Shown: positions 52,046-62,489 of the stretch, one piece after another
How the letters are laid out: every line of letters begins with the position of its first letter
Position numbering within the stretch: the first letter of the stretch is position 1
Assembly: GCA_016708435.1 (NCBI GenBank)
Contig: JADJFV010000001.1
Location: forward strand, 124,001 to 188,000
DNA length: 64,000 bases
From: Leptospiraceae bacterium
GTDB taxonomy: Bacteria; Spirochaetota; Leptospiria; Leptospirales; Leptospiraceae
Reading direction: 5' to 3'
Notes under the pieces: generated by a model
What the model was told of the DNA's origin: nothing
The model's input: only the letters and a program-made list of their open reading frames with translations
Database searches by the model: none
Made by a program: the position numbers and the translations under genes

Positions 52046-55000
52046 TTGGCAAATAAGATTTTAGATAATAGCAAAGGAAGAGAGGTAGTTTCCTATGTTC
52101 AAGGTGAATTACCTCATTCTAAAGAAGCAAAGTTTGCTATTGGATATTTTTATCTGAGCGGATTTCAATTAGTAGAATCCCATTTTCCTGTTGGCAGTGA
52201 TCTTAAACCATTTTTAAAAATCGTAATGGGTCGGGAGACTGATTCAGAAACAAGTAGTGAACTCATTACCGGATACGAAGCCAGAGAAAAGATCAAGCAA
52301 GAGTTATTAGAAGAACTACAAAGCACAGAATTATCAGACGAGAAAAAAGATAATATCCGTAGTCTTGCTAATCTAATCGAGAAAGGGATAATCGAGATTA
52401 AACTCTTTGAGAGTGCGCGGCTACATGCAAAATTATATTTATTTTTAAATCATAATCCTTCTCCGAATGCTTCTAAAGGTCAAGCATTAGTAGGCTCATC
52501 TAATTTTACCTCCTCTGGACTCACTCAAAACAAAGAATTAAATATTAAAATTTCCGATGCAGAAGAAATTGATTATCTCAATGAATGGTATGATAAGCTT
52601 TGGGATGAGGCTTCTGAATTTAAAAAAGATTTATTAAAAATAGTAGAAGTAAGTGGAATTAAAAAGCCAAGCGCGGCAACACCTGAATATCCACAGATTG
52701 GAAATTTAGTCAGTCCAGAAGAATTATTCAAATACCTAGTTTATAAATGGTTTGATGGAAAGGTTATGAATATGTTAAAGAAAGATATTCTTGCCGAGTT
52801 CCAGATGGTTGGTGTTCTCAATACAATTAAGATTATTGATTATTATAACGGTGCTATTGTTGCCGACTCAGTTGGTCTTGGAAAAAGTTTTATCGCAATG
52901 GCTATTATTGAAGAGTTCATTCAAAAAAAACATACGGATTGGATAAAGAAAGACAATGGTGGAGTTCCGGGTGTATTGTTAATTGTTCCACCGTCTGTTA
53001 TCAACCAATGGGAGGAGTTAATCATTGGTAGCCTTGATAATAAAGATGAATCCGAATACAAATATCTGCAAGCAGGGCAATTAATTAAGATTCAAAAAAG
53101 TGATTTCTTTAAGAACAAGCATGTTTCTATTTCCGGAGCATATAAAGAGAACGATATTTCTTTTCAAATATTCACAGAAGATGGAAATGAGCTACTGGGT
53201 ATTATCCGCTTGTATTCTGTTGGACTATTTCAATCGGATCCTGCTTATAATAAGCTCTTAGATACTTTTAAAGAAACTTATGATTTAATCGTTGTCGATG
53301 AAGCGCATAAATTTAAAAATCGTGGAAGCAATCGTTGGAAATCACTCAAAGCATTGCACAAGAAAAAAAATCATAAATTAAATAAAATGCTTCTTCTGAC
53401 TGCGACTCCGATGAGCAATTCTATTTATGAATTGTATAATTTAATTCAGTTATTTAATGATGAAACCTTTCAGCCGTTTACACTAAAAGGAATCATGGTT
53501 TCTAAGTTATTCGAAACTTATCAAAAAGCATTTCAAGAATCTAAAACAAATGATTCTGATGAGAAAAGAAAAGAGCTATTAGACGCTGCGAGTGAATTAA
53601 AACAGAAAGTAATTGATGAAGTGGTTCTCCTTCGAACTAGAAAATATATCAAAGAAAATTTCCAAGATGTAAAGATTAATGATAAGCCTTTAGTATTCCA
53701 AGACCCGGTTGTTTCGTCTCTGGATTATTCCGGTTATTCGTCTAAACAATTCCAAGATTTTATATCTCTTGTTTGTAAAGTATTGCCTGAGCTAGAATTT
53801 GAACATACAAAATTGTATGGAGCTATTTCTGTATTCTTTGGAGATACAACTGCTTCTGAAAATACTGGCTCAGGTATGGGAATTAAAATTGCTGATCTGT
53901 TCCGGTTACTACTGGGTAAACGCATTGAGAGTTCCGTCTTTGCATTCGAGACTACTCTTCGAAAAATTGCTTTTAAAGAAAGAACTGCTCTCTTCTACTT
54001 TACACATAATATTTCAATCGTTAAATCAAAACAGGATTTGCAAAAGTTTATTGAGAAACTATTAGAAGAAACAAAAATTAAAGCAGACTTTGAATTAAAT
54101 GAAGAAGAAAATTATTTAGAAGAAGACCCTAAATGGTTTCAGTCAGTTTGGAATCTATGGACTCAATATACAAAAATAGAATTAGAAAAGCAAAAGAGTG
54201 ATTTGCCGCTAACAGATGTAATCATTCTTGATTTTGGATCTAGATCAGTCGTATCAAATCTAAAAAATGATTTAAAAAATATAGAAGCAATAATCGAAAA
54301 GTTAAATGATTTAAAAGAAAAAGACGCAGATGGAAATAATCTTATCCTAGGTGACTTGCCTCATACAGGCAAGGATTCATTGCAAGAAAAAATGCCGATT
54401 TGGATTTACAAGTATGATCCTAAGATCATTGCTCTGCGGCAAATTCTGGGTAGCCCTTCTGGTCAGTCTGAAATATTAAAAGTTCCAAATCTAAGTGATA
54501 AGAAGACAATCATATTTACACAGTATAAGGATACAGCCTATTATCTGTATCGAAATTTAGAAGATTGGGTAAATAAGAATTCATTTGCCAAAGAAATTTA
54601 CCAAGATATTAAACACAATAACCGTTCTCGAATTGGTCTAGTCACTGGGGAAACAGATTCGAGCAGTCGAAACAATCTAAAGAAAAGATTTGCTCCTCGT
54701 GCGAACAAAGGTGAGGATGAAATTAAAAGAGCCGGAGAATTAAATGTATTAGTCGCTACCGATGCTTTTAGTGAGGGTGTGAACTTGCAGGATGGTCATG
54801 CGTTGGTTAATTTTGATTTGCCTTGGAATCCAATGCTTATTGTGCAAAGAGTCGGTCGAGTCAATCGAATTGGAAGTGAAAACATTGTAGATGTAATTAA
54901 CTTCAAACCAACGGATGAAATTCAATTAATCGTTACCGTGCTTGCTAAATTAAAAGAGAAGATCAAAGACATTACAAATATTTTAGGAAAAGAAAGTAAA

Positions 55001-55840
55001 ATTCTAGATGCAGATGAAGAAATTTCTGTTGAAACATTTGGACAAAAGATTCAAAAAATGTCCGAAGTCTCGATTGATGATTTAGAAGAAATGGGAATGT
55101 CTGATGAATTAAAAAAAGGATTTTCTTTGAAAGATAAATTGCAGGCTGATGAATTTAAACTTTTAAATGAAATCCAGACTAATCTGCGTTATACTCCGCG
55201 TGACTTTGCTAAGTATGAAAAGGAAATTTATTCCAATAAAATTTATTATTCCTTTGTTCCGGGTGCTGATAGAGTTTATTCTGTTTATGAATTCAAACGG
55301 GGAAAAGAAGGAGAAAGAAAAGTATTGGAGAAAAAAATACTTTCGTCTTCTCTAGAAAATCCCACTCTAGTAACAGAAGAAAGCCCGCTTGCGCTATTGC
55401 ATTTAGTGAAAGAGGATAATAAGGCTAAGCCTGTAAAGATTTTAGAAATAGCAGATTTACTCAAATCCTTCAAAGCAAAAGTAGATGAGAGAAAAGAAGA
55501 AATCGAAGATGCAACGGTCATCGTGCAAAGAGGATTTTTAAACAAGCTAACCGATTTCCTAGGAAGACATGCTCCTTTTAAACAAAATGATCCGAATTGG
55601 AAAGAAAAACTTCCCGTCGTATTTAATAAACTCAATATTCTAAGACCACAAGAGCATGTTCCCAAGATTCGAACTCTCTTAGAAACGGCAGGCGTTTTAA
55701 GTGAGAAAAGCGGCAAAGTAGGATTAACCGATCCAGATAAATCACTCGATATACTCTATGAGTATTTGAAATTTATTACGGATATTAATTTTGAACAAGA
55801 GATCAATCATTATGGATGGTTCTATGAAAGAAAAAATTAA
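52046..55840 (+). CDS. PLD-nuclease/SNF2 helicase, restriction-like
   Basis: 1264 residues from TTG 52046. The N-terminal 200 residues form a phospholipase D-type nuclease domain with one HKD motif: His127 and Lys129 in LHAKLYLF, then GSSNFTSSGL and a trailing Glu. The SNF2-type motor follows: Walker A VADSVGLGKS (272-281), DEAH in VVDEAHKFKNRG, LLLTATPMSN, lobe 2 with TIIFTQYKDTAYYL, ATDAFSEGVNLQDGHAL and VQRVGRVNRIGS. A 300-residue C-terminal part is unassigned. One HKD per chain would need a dimer to cut. With the following adenine methylase it forms a restriction-modification-like pair. The frame is intact. Confidence 0.85.
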   Translation: MANKILDNSKGREVVSYVQGELPHSKEAKFAIGYFYLSGFQLVESHFPVGSDLKPFLKIVMGRETDSETSSELITGYEAREKIKQELLEELQSTELSDEKKDNIRSLANLIEKGIIEIKLFESARLHAKLYLFLNHNPSPNASKGQALVGSSNFTSSGLTQNKELNIKISDAEEIDYLNEWYDKLWDEASEFKKDLLKIVEVSGIKKPSAATPEYPQIGNLVSPEELFKYLVYKWFDGKVMNMLKKDILAEFQMVGVLNTIKIIDYYNGAIVADSVGLGKSFIAMAIIEEFIQKKHTDWIKKDNGGVPGVLLIVPPSVINQWEELIIGSLDNKDESEYKYLQAGQLIKIQKSDFFKNKHVSISGAYKENDISFQIFTEDGNELLGIIRLYSVGLFQSDPAYNKLLDTFKETYDLIVVDEAHKFKNRGSNRWKSLKALHKKKNHKLNKMLLLTATPMSNSIYELYNLIQLFNDETFQPFTLKGIMVSKLFETYQKAFQESKTNDSDEKRKELLDAASELKQKVIDEVVLLRTRKYIKENFQDVKINDKPLVFQDPVVSSLDYSGYSSKQFQDFISLVCKVLPELEFEHTKLYGAISVFFGDTTASENTGSGMGIKIADLFRLLLGKRIESSVFAFETTLRKIAFKERTALFYFTHNISIVKSKQDLQKFIEKLLEETKIKADFELNEEENYLEEDPKWFQSVWNLWTQYTKIELEKQKSDLPLTDVIILDFGSRSVVSNLKNDLKNIEAIIEKLNDLKEKDADGNNLILGDLPHTGKDSLQEKMPIWIYKYDPKIIALRQILGSPSGQSEILKVPNLSDKKTIIFTQYKDTAYYLYRNLEDWVNKNSFAKEIYQDIKHNNRSRIGLVTGETDSSSRNNLKKRFAPRANKGEDEIKRAGELNVLVATDAFSEGVNLQDGHALVNFDLPWNPMLIVQRVGRVNRIGSENIVDVINFKPTDEIQLIVTVLAKLKEKIKDITNILGKESKILDADEEISVETFGQKIQKMSEVSIDDLEEMGMSDELKKGFSLKDKLQADEFKLLNEIQTNLRYTPRDFAKYEKEIYSNKIYYSFVPGADRVYSVYEFKRGKEGERKVLEKKILSSSLENPTLVTEESPLALLHLVKEDNKAKPVKILEIADLLKSFKAKVDERKEEIEDATVIVQRGFLNKLTDFLGRHAPFKQNDPNWKEKLPVVFNKLNILRPQEHVPKIRTLLETAGVLSEKSGKVGLTDPDKSLDILYEYLKFITDINFEQEINHYGWFYERKN

Positions 55841-57833
55841 AAGCATTATTGAAAATTTATCTAACAAATATCCAAAAGTAGAAAAGAAATATAAGGATAC
55901 TACTTATTATGTGTTCAACTACTACAAGTATGAGCAAATCAATAAAAACTATTGCATTTATTTTTTTCCTGAACTAACAAAAGAGCAAGCGAAAGAAGTT
56001 TTTGTTCCTGATTTTTCTCCTAATCAAAATGATATTATCTCCGCTGGTGTTGGTTTTATAGATTCAAATGAACTTTGGATTTGTAACTTTAATCCGAATG
56101 AATTTAAAAAAGTAATCAAGAACACTGATAAGATTACAGGCAAATACTTTACACTATTAGAGAAAGCATTTGCGATTCCGTTTGATGCCAAAAACTTAGA
56201 GCCGTTATTCGATAGAAAAGATTTAATCGAGGAGTTTTACAAACTCTATCGAAACACAAAAGAATTCTTACTCGAAAAGAATAAAGTCAAAGGAGTTCCC
56301 GAAGAGAGAAAGGGAGAGTTTGCCGACCAATTTCTTTTGACCATCTTGACTCTTTGGTTTTTGCAGGAGAGAGGATTTTTTAATAGAGATACGAATTATC
56401 TTAAAAATAAATTTAAAGAAGTAAACGAAAAGAAAGGAAACTTCTTTGAGTTTTTACAAAAGCTATTCGAAAATCTAGCGGGTAATACTGATGAGCCGAT
56501 TCATCATTCCACAGAATTTGGAGATTTAGTAATACTCGGACCTGCGCTCTTTTTATATGAAGAAAAAGACATTCCACTTGCTACGATTAGTATTGATAAT
56601 AAATGTTTTTACCAAGAAGGGATGACGGAAAGGGCTATATCTATTGAGCCAAAGAGATTGTCTGATTCGCTTCCTATTTTAAATTTGTTTGAGAGTAGAG
56701 ATTGGGCGGAAGGGAATATTGATGAGTTTGTGCTAGGTGCGGTGTATGAAAAATTAATCAACACAGACGAGAAAAAAGGAACTGGTTCTTTTTATACTCC
56801 CGAAGACATCACGACTGGAATGTCCGAAAAGGCAATTCTAGATTATATAAAGAAACAATTCAATAAGAAGTTTTTAAACAAGAGTGAAAATGGGTTATAT
56901 GCGATTATCCGCGAGGCAATCCAAGAAGAGTTAGTATTTTTGTTTGAGTTAGTTTCCCATCTAAAAATCTGTGATCCTGCTGTGGGGAGTGCGCACTTTC
57001 TCGAATCTGCCATTGAGACAATGGTGCATGTTTACGAAGAAATCTGGAAAAGAGCGATTATCCTCAACTTAAAACAAACCTTCTATATCCAGACAGGAAA
57101 CGAAACCGGAGAGATTGTAAAAATTGATATTACAGACTTACATCCAGACAAAGAATCAGAAAAAGAAAAATTCTATTTGTATATCAAATACTTTATCATT
57201 CTATCTCGCAATATCTATGGAGTAGATATTAGCCAACGCGCGTTAAAAGTAGCAAAGGCAAGACTCTTTCTCACAATGGCAAAGCACTTTAACTTAGAGA
57301 AAAATACATTTGTGCGATTCCCGAATGTGCATTTTAATTTGCGAGAAGGTAATTCACTTGTCGGATATATCACATTAGCCGAACCACCTGCCAACTCTAA
57401 AAAGAGAGATATAGTAAGTCACGACTTATTTTCGTTTGCCGCCAAAGATACAAACCAATTGCAAAAAATCCTAGAAGACCTCCCGAAAGAATTTAAAACA
57501 AAGATTCAAAAGCTGTCTCAGGCATTAGGGCAAAAAGGAAAAATTCTACAAGAATTGGAAGAGCTTGGAAGTATATTGGCAAACAAAAAACTAGACAGCG
57601 CAGATTTTAAAAGAGCCTTAGAGATTAAGTCTGATTTGTCGCAGATTCATATCGCGAGTCTATCGACTAACTTCGCTCTAAAACTACAAAGCATTCTAGA
57701 AAAAACAAACGAACTCTTCCGAGTAAAATTAGATTCCCGCTTTGCAGAAGAATTCCAATTAGGCAAAGACGGAGAAACCGCACTCAAACGAAATAAGACG
57801 TTTCACTGGCAAATGGAATTTCCTGAGGTGTTC

Positions 57834-57903
57834 TACCTCTCCCCACATCGCTCAGCCCCTCTCCTAAATCCCTCCCAAAGGGGAAGAGGAGAGGGACTTG
57901 GTT
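57834..57903. repeat. Palindromic repeat inserted in the methylase gene
   Basis: About 70 bases of pyrimidine-rich then purine-rich DNA between FPEVF and GFDIILGNPPY. CCCTCTCCT (57857-57865) pairs with AGGAGAGGG (57887-57895), with an inner CCTCCC/GGGGAAG part. The proline-, arginine- and serine-rich residues it would encode do not belong to the methylase. Its length is not a multiple of three, so it breaks the frame. Boundaries are accurate to a few bases. Confidence 0.75.
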
Positions 57904-59089
57904 GGGCTTTGATATTATTCTAGGTAATCCGCCTTATATACAACTTCCAGAAGATTCAGGAACAGGCGGATTTGTTTGAACAATTAGAATATGAAACATT
58001 TACTAAGAAAGGAGATATTTACCGTTTATTCTATGAACGGCAAATAGAACTTATGTGTAAAGGTGGTTATGGATTCTTTATCACCTCCAATTCCTGGATG
58101 AAAAGTCAATATGGTGCTGCATTACGAAATTACTTGCTAGGGCATTCTAATCCACTACTTCTATTAAACTTTGAAGACACTCAAATCTTTGATGCGGCAA
58201 TTGTAGATCCTAATATGCTACTACTAGAAAAAGAACCTTACGCAAAACAATTAGAAGCCGCAAGTATTACTAGTGAATACAAAGTAGGTTCAAATTTATT
58301 TAATTTTTTTGAAAGGAATAAAATGCATTTGGTATCCTTTCTAACGATGAATGGAGCGTAGGAACAAAAGAAGGATCTAAGGTAAGAAAAAAAGTAGAAA
58401 AAATAGGAATATTGATTAAAGAACTACTGAACGAAGTTCAAATGGGAATTCAAACTGGACTAAATGATGTATTTATTATTAATCAAAATATTTATGAAAA
58501 GCTAATTCAGAAAGAAAAAAAATCAGAAATATTAATAAAACCCATTATCGGTGGCAGAAATGTAAAGAAATATACGACTCAGTGGGAAAATGAATATGTA
58601 ATAGCCATTGGTCTCGGTATGCACAAAGAAGTAATGAAAAATTATCCCTTCTTGTATAAATATTTATTAGATTTTAAGGAAATACTAGAAGCAAGAGCTC
58701 AAGTTACAGGTGGGCAACATGATTGGCTAGAATTAGATAACAAACCTACATGATTATTTTAAGAGAATGAAATCAACGAAAATAATTTGGGCTGAAATAT
58801 CAGATAAGCCAAAATTTGCGTATGATGAACTGGAATTTATTTACAATAAGATAACTTGATTATGATAGGAAAAAATTTAAAATATTTAGTTAAGTCTTTA
58901 ATTCTAAAGTGATTGAGTGGTATGCTAAGAATTTTGTGGCAACTACAACTGGAATGGGAACTTTACGATGGCTTAAAAATACTGTAGAAAAAATCCCCAT
59001 TCCCCGCACACCTATCGACAATCCAGAATTACAAAAACCATTGATTGAATTGGTGGATAAGATACTAAAGAGTAAGGACGCTGGAAAGA

Positions 59090-59117
59090 GTAAAGACGCG
59101 ATTAATCGCGTCTCTAC
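59090..59117. repeat. 28-base palindrome lodged in frame in the methylase
   Basis: GTAAAGACGCGATT pairs with AATCGCGTCTCTAC, one mismatch. It encodes roughly SKDAINRVST within the spacer between LVDKILKSKDAG and HYEAEIDARVFHLYGL, where relatives have a short linker. The insertion keeps the frame of the last fragment. It belongs to the same GTAGAGACG family as 45564-45593. Confidence 0.7.
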
Positions 59118-59327
59118 GGAGGATGACAACGATACTTCTCACTACGAAGCCGAAATTGACGCACGTGTGTTTCATTTGTATGGACTCACAGAAGAAGAGA
59201 TGCTGACTGTGCTGAATAGTTTTCCTAAGATGAGACAAGAAGAGAAAGACTTGATTGGGAAGTTTTATAGGGAAATAAAATAATGGGGTTTGGGGCTATT
59301 AGCCCCAAGTTGTAAATGCCCCCACAT

Positions 59328-62261
59328 TTAAAAAGTAATTGTAAGATTCATCATAAAAGATCTACCGGGTTGAGGAAGGATAGAGGAATCATAGCCTGTT
59401 GATCTTGCATAGTAATAATTTCCAGCATTAGCATTGCCTACCCCCGGATGCACATAGTATTCATTGAACAAATTCATGATCTTGAATGTAAAAAAACCCA
59501 ACTCTTTAAAGTTATAAGTAAAACCTGTATCAATAACAAAATATGGATCTAGGCGTTTTTGTTCTTGTTGAGCAGAGCGCCTTAAGAGAGTTTCCGCTTC
59601 TATGTCTGGCAATGGACCATTGTTGTTTAGGACGTTTCTAGAATAAAATTCTCGTGCACTTACATAATTGCCCCTAAAATTTAAGATAAAGGTTTCTTTT
59701 ATGGGCAGGTTGATTCCAATATTTATTTTATGAGGAGCAACATCACCTAAGTTTGTAAATTTTCTTTCACGAGGAATATAAGAAGCAGGTCCGTCATAGT
59801 ATGCACCAAGAGGATTATTCACTTTATTTCCTTGGTATAAATACTCATACTGACCAAGGGGAGTTGTCCCTTCTTTCCATTGTTTCATATTATGGTCATA
59901 ATATGTATCCGATTGGGCGAGAGTGTAAGTGTAGTATGTATAAAAACTGATAGGCAAAGAATTTGTGATAAAATTGTTAAAGTTCCATTTGAACTTATAT
60001 TCAAGACCGTAAATTCTTCTTCTTCCTCCATTGGGACCGGACTCTCTAATTACATCCTCATACCTTGAATAGAAAAAGGAAGCTTCATTTGAGATTTGTT
60101 TCCCTTGTCTCATTAAAACAAGTTCTGTTGTTTTCACTTTTTCAGGTCTTAGGTTTGCGTCGGATACTCTACCAGAAAAACCTCCATAAAGTAAAAGGGG
60201 AGGAGGCTCATTAAATGCTTCTCCGTATAGTAACTTAATGGCTGTTTGCTCTTGCAGTTTATAAATTGCCGTTATTCTTGGATTTAGAGCTTTACCATAG
60301 ACAGAGTTTTCATCGTAACGAATACCCGGACTAAATCGAAACTTTCCAATGTCAATAATCGATAATAAAAATCCACCTCTGTCATAGGTTCCAATCATGT
60401 TCTCTTCCGGCATTCTGCCCCGACCGGAAGGACCTTTTAGCATAATAGGATCTGTGCTCAAATAAACAGAATAACCGCCATTTTGATGAAGTGGGTCTTT
60501 ATCAACCCCTTTGTTTACATTTGGATTTAACGCATCCACAGAGCTAAAATAAGTAGAGCCCCACCAATACCCTGGAATATCATAAAACTTAGTTAATTTC
60601 TTAGCTTCGTATTTTAAACCTGCTAGAATCTTTAAGTTATCGTTCACTTTGTATTCGATGTTTTGGTTTACTAAGATACTAGAATTTACATTTCTCCAAT
60701 TCGTTATACTTACATACGATGGTTTCGTTAAACTAGAACCATCTGCCTCCGCCCAAGTTCCGTAAGTGGATGTATCACGAGCTAGTGCTAAAGTATAAGA
60801 AGTTAACTTAGGAGTTATTTCTACTGTGTTTTCTGCATAGACGTTTACAAGCCTCTTACTCCAATAAGCATTTGTTTGCGCTTTGTCACCCGGATAGTGT
60901 CCACCGTAACTTTCATCTTTATTACTAAGATTAGAACCAATCTTTAATGTCTTATAGGTAGCACTTAAAATTGTTCCCCAATTATTGACAGAGTCCCGAT
61001 AGGTTCCAAAAGGTTTTCCCAAATCTCCATAAAACAAAACCGGTCCCCAGATATTTGGATTTCTCAAGAAAAAGGGAGAACTAAATCCCTTCCCTTTCAC
61101 ATTATTATTTTCATCTTCCCCCTGGGTAGTTCTGGCAGAAACTGCAATTCCTAATTCACCAATTTGAGAAGTCGCATGTCCGTCCATAGTCCAATTGGGT
61201 CCGGTTCCATACATTAAACTTGCTCTTCCCGTTAATGCCTTTCCACCATTATCTTTTGCTGTTTTTGTGATAATATTAATGATTCCTTGAAACGCATTTG
61301 GACCATACACAGCAGAAGCAGGACCATAAATAATTTCAACACGTTTGATTCCAGAGATTGGGTAAGTTCTATCCACAGTTCCAACTTGAGTCCATAAATC
61401 ATTCTGTATAATACCATCAATCATTAGAAGGGTTCTTGAGGTGTAGGGAGTTCGATAGCCTCTCTGATATAAATTAATTGGGTCAGATCCACCAAGACCA
61501 ATGACATCAAAACCAGGTAAATCATTGAATATATCTTGTAGGCTTGTATAGCCTCGATTCTTAAAATCCTGCTCCGTTATGACCATTGTAGTCGCAGGAA
61601 CGTCTATCAAGCTTTCTTTCGTTCTAGAAGCCGTCACAACTTCTGTTTGCTGTAATAGCTTAAAAACGTCATCAGAGGCTTTGGATTCGACAGCAACTAC
61701 TGGCAGATTCAGTTCCTTACCTATTGGGAGAGATTTTACATATTCATCTACGTTCTCTGCATTTTCTTTTCTGGCAGTATTGAATTTTACTTTATTGGAA
61801 AACTTTTTAGAAAATCTGTCACTTACTACTTTGTCTTCTATCTTTATTTCTTCGGGAGGTAATTCTACTTCACTCAAATCTCCAAGCGAATCGGAAATGT
61901 TGATTGCGTCGATAATATTTCCTTTGTCTGGATTGTAGACATGACCATAGATGAGCAGATTTCCATTTGGCTTTCGTGTGTAGTAACCACTCAAATAGAA
62001 CTTAGCATTATTATCCTTTGCAGTTTTCAGATTCTCAGCATTGCTGCCAGTCAAAGTCTTTACCTCAAAACCTTTTGCAGTTAGCTCTGATTTTAAATTT
62101 TCTAGGATTAAATCTCTATTAGCCACATCTTCTTTAGATTTATAAGGAAGAAAAGTTCCAATATAAATTGTGTTAGATGTGGAACCATCTGCAATAAGAC
62201 TCTGAACCAATACAAATAAAAGAAATATGGCTATAAATCTAATGTTTTTAAAAATATTCAT
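59328..62261 (-). CDS. TonB-dependent outer-membrane receptor with N-terminal extension
   Basis: 977 residues with a signal peptide (FIAIFLLFVLVQSLIADGS). The plug is at about 205-330: VVTASRTKESLIDVPATTMV, NRGYTSLQDIFNDLPGFDV, LMIDGIIQNDL and RVEIIYGPASAVYGPNAFQG. A beta-barrel fills the rest and ends MMNLTITF with a terminal Phe. Between signal and plug there are about 180 extra residues (FLPYKSKEDVANRDLILENL, FYLSGYYTRKPNGNLLIYGH) that look like a small alpha/beta periplasmic domain, not the usual STN or carboxypeptidase-like domain. The substrate is unknown. Single gene, divergent from nothing; no TonB genes nearby. Confidence 0.92.
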   Translation of the reverse strand: MNIFKNIRFIAIFLLFVLVQSLIADGSTSNTIYIGTFLPYKSKEDVANRDLILENLKSELTAKGFEVKTLTGSNAENLKTAKDNNAKFYLSGYYTRKPNGNLLIYGHVYNPDKGNIIDAINISDSLGDLSEVELPPEEIKIEDKVVSDRFSKKFSNKVKFNTARKENAENVDEYVKSLPIGKELNLPVVAVESKASDDVFKLLQQTEVVTASRTKESLIDVPATTMVITEQDFKNRGYTSLQDIFNDLPGFDVIGLGGSDPINLYQRGYRTPYTSRTLLMIDGIIQNDLWTQVGTVDRTYPISGIKRVEIIYGPASAVYGPNAFQGIINIITKTAKDNGGKALTGRASLMYGTGPNWTMDGHATSQIGELGIAVSARTTQGEDENNNVKGKGFSSPFFLRNPNIWGPVLFYGDLGKPFGTYRDSVNNWGTILSATYKTLKIGSNLSNKDESYGGHYPGDKAQTNAYWSKRLVNVYAENTVEITPKLTSYTLALARDTSTYGTWAEADGSSLTKPSYVSITNWRNVNSSILVNQNIEYKVNDNLKILAGLKYEAKKLTKFYDIPGYWWGSTYFSSVDALNPNVNKGVDKDPLHQNGGYSVYLSTDPIMLKGPSGRGRMPEENMIGTYDRGGFLLSIIDIGKFRFSPGIRYDENSVYGKALNPRITAIYKLQEQTAIKLLYGEAFNEPPPLLLYGGFSGRVSDANLRPEKVKTTELVLMRQGKQISNEASFFYSRYEDVIRESGPNGGRRRIYGLEYKFKWNFNNFITNSLPISFYTYYTYTLAQSDTYYDHNMKQWKEGTTPLGQYEYLYQGNKVNNPLGAYYDGPASYIPRERKFTNLGDVAPHKINIGINLPIKETFILNFRGNYVSAREFYSRNVLNNNGPLPDIEAETLLRRSAQQEQKRLDPYFVIDTGFTYNFKELGFFTFKIMNLFNEYYVHPGVGNANAGNYYYARSTGYDSSILPQPGRSFMMNLTITF

Positions 62262-62439
62262 CTAACTTCCCTAGTATAGTTTTCAACAATGATTTGTTTT
62301 TTTATCTATAATGAGGAAAGACTGAAAGAAATGTAATAGATTTTGCAATTAAAAAAATAGTCTAAGGACTTTTTTTTTCATAAGTATTGCTTAACTCTTG
62401 TATGTTTAATGTATTCGAGAGAGATTTTAGATAAGTGGG

Positions 62440-62469
62440 AAAAGCCGATCGTAAACGAGCGGCTTTTTT
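62440..62469 (-). terminator. Bidirectional-type rho-independent terminator
   Basis: AAAAGCCGATCGT and ACGAGCGGCTTTT form a 13-base stem with one mismatch and a two-base loop, with T-runs on both strands. On the minus strand it comes about 20 bases after the OmpA-type gene, whose transcript it should end. Confidence 0.85.
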
Positions 62470-62489
62470 ATTTTTTTATTTAGAAGAGG

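Larger units (their letters stand above)
55812..59283 (+). pseudogene. Eco57I-like adenine DNA methylase, multiply frameshifted
   Basis: The first 673 codons are clean: FYTPEDITTGMSEKAILDYI, SAM motif I in LKICDPAVGSAHFLESAI and YGVDISQRALKVAKARLFL. After FHWQMEFPEVF a palindromic insert shifts the frame; GFDIILGNPPYIQLPEDSG (catalytic NPPY) resumes at 57905 in another frame. Further shifts are near 57959, 58320 (A run), 58750, 58857 (TT) and 58902 (AA). Recovered pieces include FITSNSWMKSQYGAALRNYL, NEVQMGIQTGLNDVFI, DYFKRMKSTKIIWAEISDK and EWYAKNFVATTTGMGTLRWL, ending YGLTEEEM. Three of the five later shifts fit one lost base in a short homopolymer. It overlaps the translocase end. Decay or assembly error; not functional as written. 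Confidence 0.85.
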
